A stretch of 64,000 bases of DNA from the NCBI GenBank assembly GCA_965199745.1, contig CBDATB010000010.1, positions 62,001 to 126,000 of the forward strand, written 5' to 3'. Position numbers and translations under genes: made by a program. This document shows, piece after piece, positions 57,041 through 64,000 of the stretch; positions within the stretch are counted from its first letter, which is position 1; each line of letters begins with the position of its first letter. The notes beneath the pieces were generated by a model. It was not told the DNA's origin, ran no database searches, and was given only the letters and a program-made list of their open reading frames with translations. Origin of the DNA: CBDATB01 sp965199745. Its GTDB lineage: Bacteria > Bacteroidota > Bacteroidia > Cytophagales > Flammeovirgaceae.

Positions 57041-60007
57041 ATGAAAAAGCTAATTATTGGAATACTTATCGTTTTATTACTGCTATTATCTGCTGTACTA
57101 ATCTTACCTGTAGTATTTAAAGAAGACATTAAGGCTGCCATTCATGCACAAATTAGTGAAAATGTGCGGGCAAAAGTTTATTTTGACCAAGAGCAGTTTA
57201 GCCTTAGTTTATTAAGAGCATTCCCGTATTTACAGGTCAGGATGGGTGAATTTGGCATTATAGGCAAGGACGCTTTTGCAGGAGATACACTTTTGCACGT
57301 AAAGACTTTTGCCTTAGACTTGAATTTGCCCAGCATCATATCAGGAAATGCCATTGTATTAGAAGGTATTTCTTTAGATCGACCAAAGCTATACATCAAA
57401 GTAACCAAAGAAGGCAAAGCAAACTACGATATATTTGGCAGCGAAACCACAGAAACCAGTGAGGCAAGCACCCTAGCAGCACCGTCAGATGAACAATTAT
57501 TAATACAGCTAAAGTCGTGGAATATGACAAATGCACGCATTATTTACGATGACGAACAACTGGCTACCTACCTGGCACTAAACGGCCTTAATCAAAGTGG
57601 TAGCGGCGACTTGACTCTCGACAACTATGATTTAGTTACCACATCGACCGCTCAAGCAATTACTTTTATTTTTGAGGAAACCGCTTATCTGAAAGATAAT
57701 ACTTTGGCTGCCGATATAAAAATAAATATAGATATGCCTAGCTGGACGTTTACGTTCAGAGAAAATGATATTAAAATTAATGATTTTAGCTTAGAAGGTG
57801 AAGGTTATTTTAAAATGCCCGAACAAGGCTATGAGATGGATATTGCTTTTCATGCAAAAGAAAATGATTTCAAAAATATTTTATCATTAGTTCCAGACGA
57901 GTTTCTAACTGATTATGAAAGCATAAAAACAGCCGGAAATATTACTTTTGAAGGCTGGGTAAAAGGTATTTATGATGATACAAAAAATGTTTTTCCAGGC
58001 TACAAAATTAATCTTCAAATAAAAAATGGTATGTTTCAATACCCCGAACTGCCCGACGCTGTTAATGGCGTTCAGATAAATATGACCATAGACGGCAGTG
58101 AAGGTATTATTGACAATACCGTCATTGATATTCGGCAATTTGCCATGCAACTTGGTACTCATCCTATTGAGGGCAAACTGCGAGTTGCCGGACTCACCAA
58201 CTATCAGGTAGATGCCGATATAAAAATGAAAATAGATTTATCTACTCTGCCTCAAATGCTTAGGATGGATAGTCTGGCACTCAAAGGAGTTTTTGAACTT
58301 GATGCAAAAGCCAGTGGGGTATATAGTGAATCTAAAAAAACTATCCCTCAAATAAATACCCGTATGGTGCTAAAAAAAGGCTATATAAAACATGAAGCTT
58401 ATCCTTTACCCATAGAAAATATTCACCTAAGCAGCAGCATTAAAAACACTAATGGAAAATTCAATGATACGGAAATAAAAATTGAAACTTTCGGAATGCA
58501 ATTGGCAAAAGACCGCATAGAAAGCAACGGGCAGGTATACGACCTAGATAACGCCAAATATCAATTTAATATTACTGGTGGCTTTGATCTGGCGAATATC
58601 GATAAAGTATATCCTCTTGAAAATATGACACTGTCGGGCAAAATTAGTATGGATATACATACCAAAGGGAATATGTTAGCAATAGAAAAAGAAAAATACG
58701 ACCAGCTACCCACCAGCGGCATATTCGGCATCAAACAATTTAAGCTGCGCCTGGATAGCCTACCCGATTATAGTATTGAAGAAGCAACCCTTGCATTCAG
58801 CCCCAAAAATATTACGCTCAAAGAATATCGGGGAAAAATAGGTAAAAGTGATATGCAGATGGATGGACAAATTGCGAACTACCTTGCCTATGCACTAAAA
58901 GATAATCAAACGCTATACGGAAATCTTAATTTCTATTCAAAATACTTCGATGTGAACGAGTGGATGCCTGAAGAAGATACAACCGTCGCCGATACAACTA
59001 TCCAACAAAGAACAGCAAAATCGGAAGAAATTTTTATTATCCCTAAAAATATTGACTTTAGCTTCAATGCGCAAATGGACAAAATAGATATGATGGATAT
59101 GGAAATCACCAAACTCAAGGGAGTAATACATACAAAAAATGGTACTATGACGCTAAAAAATACAAATTTCATGTTGTTGAACGGAGCGTTTAAAACCAAC
59201 GGTAGTTATCGTACGGCAAACCCTGAAAAGCCTGCTTTTGATTTTAGTATGGATATAAAAAAATTATCTTTTCAAAAAACTTATGAGACTTTCAATAGTG
59301 TAAAAAAACTAGCACCCATTGCCAAAGGAATGAGTGGCACTTTTGACGGCGATATAGCTATCAAAGGAAATATTGGTGCAGGATATGAGCCTGTTTATGA
59401 AACGCTCTTCGGTAAGGGCAAAATACACATCGCCAGAGCAGGTTTGAAAAATAATAAGGTATTTGACCAAATAGGCAATACAACAAAACTGAGCGTATTA
59501 AAAAACCCTACTTTCAATGATGTAGATATTATTTTTGATGTTAAAGAAGGAAAAATGTATGTGGCACCTTTTGACGTAGTAATAGACAATATCAAAACCA
59601 ATATCAGTGGTTCTAATTCTTTTACAGGAGAAATAGACTATCTTTTAAGAACTAGCGTTCCCGCCACCACACTCGGTGGTAGTTTGGCAGCACAATACAG
59701 CAGTTTTACGGGGCAAACTAATATTCCACTTAATCTCTACGTAGGCGGAACGGCGAAAAAACCAAAAGTAAAACTCACCAAAGGAAAAAGTGCTACCCAA
59801 AAAGAAAGTGTTGCCAAAAAAGTAGTCAAAGAAAAAGCCAAGGAGGCGAAAGAAGAAGTAAAAAAAAGTGGAAAAAAACTAATCGACGACTTATTGAATA
59901 ATAAGGATACGACCAAAAGCGATAAAGAAAAAATTAACGATGCCGTCGAAGATGCAAAAGATGCCTTGAAAGGCCTCTTTGGTGGGAAGAAAAAAAAGAA
60001 GAATTAA
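57041..60007 (+). CDS. AsmA-like envelope protein
   Basis: A 988-residue protein with one N-terminal membrane helix (LIIGILIVLLLLLSAVLILP) and a long beta-rich periplasmic body. The beginning (FDQEQFSLSLLRAFPYLQVR, then LHVKTFALDLNLPSIISG) and the end (LLRTSVPATTLG and IPLNLYVGGTAKKPKVKL) match AsmA N- and C-terminal domains. These proteins form bridge-like grooves that carry phospholipids to the outer membrane. The last 75 residues are a Lys/Glu/Asp-rich tail. It is followed 6 bases later by the lycopene-cyclase-domain gene. Confidence 0.85.
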   Translation: MKKLIIGILIVLLLLLSAVLILPVVFKEDIKAAIHAQISENVRAKVYFDQEQFSLSLLRAFPYLQVRMGEFGIIGKDAFAGDTLLHVKTFALDLNLPSIISGNAIVLEGISLDRPKLYIKVTKEGKANYDIFGSETTETSEASTLAAPSDEQLLIQLKSWNMTNARIIYDDEQLATYLALNGLNQSGSGDLTLDNYDLVTTSTAQAITFIFEETAYLKDNTLAADIKINIDMPSWTFTFRENDIKINDFSLEGEGYFKMPEQGYEMDIAFHAKENDFKNILSLVPDEFLTDYESIKTAGNITFEGWVKGIYDDTKNVFPGYKINLQIKNGMFQYPELPDAVNGVQINMTIDGSEGIIDNTVIDIRQFAMQLGTHPIEGKLRVAGLTNYQVDADIKMKIDLSTLPQMLRMDSLALKGVFELDAKASGVYSESKKTIPQINTRMVLKKGYIKHEAYPLPIENIHLSSSIKNTNGKFNDTEIKIETFGMQLAKDRIESNGQVYDLDNAKYQFNITGGFDLANIDKVYPLENMTLSGKISMDIHTKGNMLAIEKEKYDQLPTSGIFGIKQFKLRLDSLPDYSIEEATLAFSPKNITLKEYRGKIGKSDMQMDGQIANYLAYALKDNQTLYGNLNFYSKYFDVNEWMPEEDTTVADTTIQQRTAKSEEIFIIPKNIDFSFNAQMDKIDMMDMEITKLKGVIHTKNGTMTLKNTNFMLLNGAFKTNGSYRTANPEKPAFDFSMDIKKLSFQKTYETFNSVKKLAPIAKGMSGTFDGDIAIKGNIGAGYEPVYETLFGKGKIHIARAGLKNNKVFDQIGNTTKLSVLKNPTFNDVDIIFDVKEGKMYVAPFDVVIDNIKTNISGSNSFTGEIDYLLRTSVPATTLGGSLAAQYSSFTGQTNIPLNLYVGGTAKKPKVKLTKGKSATQKESVAKKVVKEKAKEAKEEVKKSGKKLIDDLLNNKDTTKSDKEKINDAVEDAKDALKGLFGGKKKKKN

Positions 60008-60013
60008 TATCAC

Positions 60014-60703
60014 ATGGAAAAATATCTTTATCTCACCCTAGATTTAGCTACTTTATTACTTCCATCTATATCTTTTGCTATCACTCAAAAAATCGACCCC
60101 GGTCTTAGAGGAATTGTCAAGTGGAAAAATATGATAAAAGGCATTCTTTTCGTTGGGGCGATATTTAGTATTTGGGATATATTTTTTACTAAATGGGGTG
60201 TATGGGGTTTTACAAAACGTTATGTGACGGGCATATATCTTGGTAATCTACCCATCGAGGAATGGCTCTTTTTCTTGATAATACCTTTTGCCTGTATGTT
60301 TATTTATGAAGGCACTAATTATTTAATAAAAACAAAACTCAGCTTACAAACATCTAAGGTCATTTCATTGGTTTTGTCAATCATCTTACTCACTACTGGT
60401 ATTTTTGCTATTGACAACTTATACACTTCTACTACATTTTTAAGCACTACTGTACTTTTATGGGTACATATTTTTGTCTTGAAAAGCAATTATTTGGGGA
60501 AATTTTATGTGGGATATATCACATCCTTAATTCCTTTTTCTGTGGTAAATGGTATATTGACAGGTAGTTTTATACCAGAACAAGTAGTGTGGTATAATAA
60601 TCAAGAAAATTTATCCTTCAGGATATTTACTATACCTGTCGAAGACAGCATATATTTGTTACTGCTCTTGCTGAGTGTTGTAACTATTTACGAAGGGAAA
60701 TAA
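60014..60703 (+). CDS. Lycopene cyclase domain protein (CrtYcd type)
   Basis: A 229-residue membrane protein with six to seven helices, formed of two related halves. Each half has the family's core: LPIEEWLFFLIIPFACMFIY in the first, IPVEDSIYLLLLLLSVVTIY in the second. This is the heterodimeric-type (CrtYc/CrtYd) lycopene cyclase fold, here fused as in archaeal and Bacteroidota enzymes. It would convert lycopene to a cyclic carotene. Other carotenoid genes (crtB, crtI, crtZ) are not adjacent. It may be translationally linked to the AsmA-like gene. Confidence 0.8.
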   Translation: MEKYLYLTLDLATLLLPSISFAITQKIDPGLRGIVKWKNMIKGILFVGAIFSIWDIFFTKWGVWGFTKRYVTGIYLGNLPIEEWLFFLIIPFACMFIYEGTNYLIKTKLSLQTSKVISLVLSIILLTTGIFAIDNLYTSTTFLSTTVLLWVHIFVLKSNYLGKFYVGYITSLIPFSVVNGILTGSFIPEQVVWYNNQENLSFRIFTIPVEDSIYLLLLLLSVVTIYEGK

Positions 60704-60812
60704 TCATTTAAAGCATATCTGCTACTACCCGCCCACCTAACTCAGAGCTTGTTCGGTTCGCTTGCAGGTATGTGTAAAAAAAAACAAATTAAGGGTCAGA
60801 CAACCCGCTGCT

Positions 60813-61004
60813 TCAGTTTCCTAAAGCATCCATAATTCTCAGCAGTGTCGGAGTTGCTGGCTTCAAAAATTGATTGAAGGCCTCACTCGCCTCCCAAACA
60901 GACCTATTTTGTTTAGATGAGCATTTAACCGAGTATATTTTGTAGTCATATCGGCCATTATCAGCTCTCGATTCACTGGGCAAAATAGTGATTTTTTTAG
61001 GAAT
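60813..61004 (-). pseudogene. Coding-like scrap in the 60704-61205 gap
   Basis: On the minus strand 63 codons are open (between stops at 61005-61007 and 60813-60815) without a start codon, reading ILPSESRADNGRYDYKIYSV then KCSSKQNRSVWEASEAFNQ. The protein-like composition suggests the end of a lost gene. I do not recognise the family. The rest of the gap holds nothing I can support apart from the fabI leader. Confidence 0.3.
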
Positions 61005-61205
61005 TTATTTTGAGCTAATCCCTGAGAAAACATTTACAAAAAATTGTGGATTAGTAATTTATCAGCACCTAATTCAAAACATCAAAGTCTACGTTATTTA
61101 ACATAGCTGCTCTTGGTTTCCTTTTTCGTTTTCGATAAGTTTGTCATGATTTATTTTCTGCTAAAACTTTATTTTTAACACTTAATTTCTAATTCAATTC
61201 AAAAA

Positions 61206-62018
61206 ATGTCTTATAATTTATTAAAAGAGAAAAGAGGAATTATCACTGGAGCACTTGATGAAAGTTCTATTGCCTGGAAGACAGCCCTGAAAGCCAAAGA
61301 AGAAGGGGCAACCTTTATCCTGACCAACGCACCTGTAGCTATGCGAATGGGTAAAATTAACAAACTTGCCACGCAATGTGATACCATTGCTATTTCTGCA
61401 GATGCCACCTCACTGGAAGATATAAATAAACTCTACGAACAGTCTGCTGAGCATTTGGGTGGAAAAATTGACTTCTTGTTGCATGCCATCGGTATGAGTC
61501 CAAACGTGCGTAAGAATAAAACCTACGACAACCTGAATTACGATTGGTTTCAGAAAACGCTGGATATATCGGCACTTTCTTTTCATAAGATGATGCAGAT
61601 AGGAGAGAAAACCGACCTGTTGAATGATGGTGCTTCTGTAGTAGCACTTTCTTATATTGCAGCACAGCGAACTTTCTCACATTACGGCGATATGGCTCAG
61701 GCAAAAGCAGTACTCGAATCTATTGCCAGAAGTTATGGCGAACGTCTGGGAAAAAGTAAAAATATCCGCATCAACACGGTTTCACAGTCGCCGACAGAAA
61801 CTACAGCAGGCAGAGGCATCAAGGGTTTTGGTGCTTTTATGAAATATGCCGAGTATATGTCGCCACTCGGCAATGCTTCTGCCGAAGAATGTGCTGATTA
61901 CCTGATCACACTCTTCTCTGATTTGACTAAAAAAGTAACTATGCAAAACTTAATGCATGATGGTGGTTTTTCCACCTGTGGCATCTCTGACGAACTCATT
62001 GATTTATTGGATGGGTAG
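61206..62018 (+). CDS. fabI: Enoyl-[acyl-carrier-protein] reductase (NADH)
   Basis: A 270-residue short-chain dehydrogenase-type enzyme that does the last step of each fatty-acid elongation round. GIITGALDESSIAW is the nucleotide loop, IDFLLHAIGMSPN the following strand, and the catalytic Tyr160 and Lys167 (YGDMAQAK, spacing Tyr-x6-Lys) are typical of FabI, not FabG. TVSQSPTETTAGRGIKGF and the C-terminal QNLMHDGGFSTCGIS also fit. It lies 22 bases before the PAP2 gene, possibly cotranscribed. Confidence 0.9.
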   Translation: MSYNLLKEKRGIITGALDESSIAWKTALKAKEEGATFILTNAPVAMRMGKINKLATQCDTIAISADATSLEDINKLYEQSAEHLGGKIDFLLHAIGMSPNVRKNKTYDNLNYDWFQKTLDISALSFHKMMQIGEKTDLLNDGASVVALSYIAAQRTFSHYGDMAQAKAVLESIARSYGERLGKSKNIRINTVSQSPTETTAGRGIKGFGAFMKYAEYMSPLGNASAEECADYLITLFSDLTKKVTMQNLMHDGGFSTCGISDELIDLLDG

Positions 62019-62040
62019 CCCTTTGAAATAAGAAAGCCTG

Positions 62041-62643
62041 ATGTTCGAAGCAATTGATAAGATCGACAAAGTGATATTTCTCTATCTGAATGGCTTAAAT
62101 GCCCCCTGGCTTGACTCAGTAATGAATACCATTACTGAACGCGATACTTGGATACCATTTTATCTATTAATCATTGTTTATCTAATAGTTAAATACCGCT
62201 GGAAAACAATAGGTATTGTAGTGGCAACGGCTTTGCTTATTACGCTTTGCGATCAGTTTGCTTCGGGCTTTTGCAAGCCTTTTTTCGAGCGGCTGCGTCC
62301 ATCTCATGAACCTAGACTGGCAAATATGGTACATTTGGTGGGCGGTAGAGGCGGGCTTTATGGCTTTATATCTTCACATGCAGCTAACACTTTTGGCTTA
62401 GCGGCTTTTTTATTTTTTCTTTTCCGAAAATATGAACATCGGTTTGTCTGGATATTCGCTTGGGCTTTCGTGGTTTCCTACAGCAGAATTTATGTGGGCC
62501 TTCACTACCCGACCGACGTGATATTGGGAGGGCTATCAGGAGTTTTTTGGGCTTATTTAGTTTTTTATTTGTATCGCTTATTGCCGAAGAAGTATACTGT
62601 TAATGATCAAATAAAAGCCCTCACCCGAAAAGAAACGATTTAA
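62041..62643 (+). CDS. PAP2-family membrane phosphatase
   Basis: A 200-residue inner-membrane phosphatase with about five helices. The three catalytic motifs are present: CKPFFERLRPSHEPRL (KxxxxxxRP), YGFISSHAANTFG (PSGH counterpart, here SSHA), and SYSRIYVGLHYPTDVILGG (SRxxxxxHxxxD). Such enzymes remove phosphate from undecaprenyl pyrophosphate or phosphatidic-acid-like lipids. Which one applies cannot be told. It follows fabI closely on the same strand. Confidence 0.85.
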   Translation: MFEAIDKIDKVIFLYLNGLNAPWLDSVMNTITERDTWIPFYLLIIVYLIVKYRWKTIGIVVATALLITLCDQFASGFCKPFFERLRPSHEPRLANMVHLVGGRGGLYGFISSHAANTFGLAAFLFFLFRKYEHRFVWIFAWAFVVSYSRIYVGLHYPTDVILGGLSGVFWAYLVFYLYRLLPKKYTVNDQIKALTRKETI

Positions 62644-62775
62644 TTACATTACATGATAATTAAACTTGGCAACACTTGTTCACTGAAATGATTATACGCA
62701 TAATTTACAATTTGTATGAAAAAGTACCTAACTTAGCAAATCGTTTCACGCCAGTTATTTCAATTAGGCAGAATC

Positions 62776-64000
62776 ATGAACCACATCCGTTTATTGCCAG
62801 AATCTTTAGCTAATCAAATTGCTGCGGGCGAGGTAGTACAACGACCTAGCTCTGTAGTAAAAGAACTCTTGGAAAATGCCGTAGATGCAGGTAGCACAAA
62901 TATCCAACTAATTGTCAAAGAAGCAGGAAAAATATTGATTCAGGTTGTAGACAACGGCACAGGAATGTCTGAAACAGACGCCCGCATGTGCTTCGAGCGT
63001 CATGCCACCTCTAAAATTAGTAAAACAGAAGATTTATTTGCTATCCATACTTTCGGATTTAGAGGAGAAGCCATGGCGTCCATCGCTGCGGTAGCACAAG
63101 TATTGCTAAAGGCAAAAAGAAAAACAGACGAAACAGGCACAACTATACAAATAGAGGGTTCTAAAGTAAAATTACAAAAGCCTACCGCTATGTCTGATGG
63201 GACGAACGTCAGCGTAAAAAATCTTTTTTTTAATGTGCCTGCCCGTCGTAATTTTCTCAAATCAAATGCTGTTGAGCTAAAACATATTCTCGATGAGTTT
63301 CAGCGCGTAGCCCTGTCGAATCCTCAAATAAATATGGCTTTTTATCAGGATGGAAAAGAGATATATGTATTGAAATTTGGCAAGTTAGCCAAGCGGATTA
63401 CTTCTTTGTTTGGTAAAAATTATCAAGGGCAAATTATTAAATGTAGCGAAGAAGTGCCGCAAGTGAAAATACAAGGCTACATCGGCAAACCAGAATCTGC
63501 CAAAAAACTCGGGGGGAGCAATTTTTTTTTGTCAATAATCGCTTCATCAAGCACCCTTACTTGCATCATGCAGTAATGTACGCCTATGAAAACCTACTGG
63601 CACAAGGGTATTTTCCATTTTACGCTATTTTTATTGAAATCGATCCAGTACATATCGATTTCAATGTACACCCGACTAAAACAGAGATAAAATTCGATGA
63701 TGAACGTACCATTTATGCAGTGGTATGCGCAGCAGTTAGGCAAGCTATTGCTAGCCATGGCTTAGCTCCATCTATTGATTTTAATTTTAATGTGAACTTT
63801 GGTAAAGACAAAGAAAAACAACGTACATATACAAAGGGTATGGTATCGGTCGAAGGAAAACGCATATCGGATAATACTCCCGGAAAAAGCAGCAAATGTT
63901 CCCCAATAGAGAGGGAAATTGATCGACAACAACAATCTAATCAGCGGCACTGGGAAAGGCTTTATGTAGAAAACCCAGAAAATTTTAATCCCACAACAAT
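62776..64000 (+). pseudogene. mutL: DNA mismatch repair protein MutL, frameshifted in a G run and cut by the window end
   Basis: The first 245 codons are a good MutL GHKL ATPase: LLPESLANQIAAGEVVQRPS at the N-terminus, ELLENAVDAGS (residues 30-40), VVDNGTGM (57-64), HTFGFRGEAMASIA (91-104). At 63511-63516 there is a run of six G. The frame ends at 63576 after it, while the expected continuation GEQFFFVNNRFIKHPYLHHA is in another frame and runs open to the window end. Seven G would restore the gene. So the copy here is one base short at a homopolymer: a real inactivating mutation, a switchable run, or a sequencing error. The T9 run at 63522-63530 is a second weak spot. Confidence 0.8.

Overview
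The window is chromosomal DNA of a Bacteroidota bacterium. Signs of this are a transcarbamylase of the acetyl/succinylornithine type inside a GNAT-argG-argC-argF'-argB-argE cluster, a TonB-dependent receptor with a carboxypeptidase-like N-terminal domain, a two-domain LptD, DUF3467 and DUF2795 proteins, several TTG starts, and TAnnTTTG-type promoter boxes. Genes for leucine, arginine, pyrimidine, peptidoglycan and fatty acid synthesis point to a largely prototrophic, free-living cell. I cannot name the genus.

Layout. 1-848: 3' end of a 2-oxoacid:ferredoxin oxidoreductase beta subunit. 1089-10685: an AT-rich foreign block. It holds a small antitoxin-like ORF, a GIY-YIG/DUF4357 gene, and the decayed remains of one giant phage gene. 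The core of that gene (5038-9567) carries the DFDID catalytic signature of the virion RNA polymerases of crAss-like phages, and its 3' end encodes an HExxH metallopeptidase domain. 10688-21299: housekeeping genes (FKBP isomerase, oligopeptide-type permease, membrane MutS-like ATPase, YdjM-type membrane protein, pyrC, MORN-type repeat protein, leuD, murE). 21430-27573: a zone of damaged genes (patatin-like lipase, trmB, PKD/BspA-type surface lipoprotein) around an intact msrP. 28095-33649: the arginine operon, with overlapping stop/start codons. 33709-38976: a lipoprotein, a FecA-like receptor with a possible Fur box, and a tRNA-dihydrouridine synthase. 39088-40601: a type I restriction specificity gene destroyed by an insertion of about 0.8 kb bounded by long inverted repeats. 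40616-45637 (minus strand): alpha/beta hydrolase, DUF3467, Sua5 and LptD. 46387-50864: amidase, MCE/MlaD-type protein and a tandem CbxX-type AAA protein. 50915-56810 (minus strand): glycosyltransferase, radical SAM/SPASM protein, RecN, DUF2795 protein, metallophosphoesterase. 57041-64000: AsmA-like protein, lycopene-cyclase-domain protein, fabI, PAP2 phosphatase, and a mutL broken by a one-base change in a G run and cut by the window end.

How it fits together. The arginine operon covers five pathway enzymes plus an acetyltransferase, but argD and argH are not here. LptD, AsmA-like and MCE proteins and the amidase serve the cell envelope. Many genes carry frameshifts, several in or beside homopolymers, and mutL itself is among them. 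This could be a mismatch-repair-deficient lineage accumulating indels, ordinary gene decay, or sequencing error in homopolymers; the sequence alone cannot decide.

No tRNA, rRNA or CRISPR array was seen.
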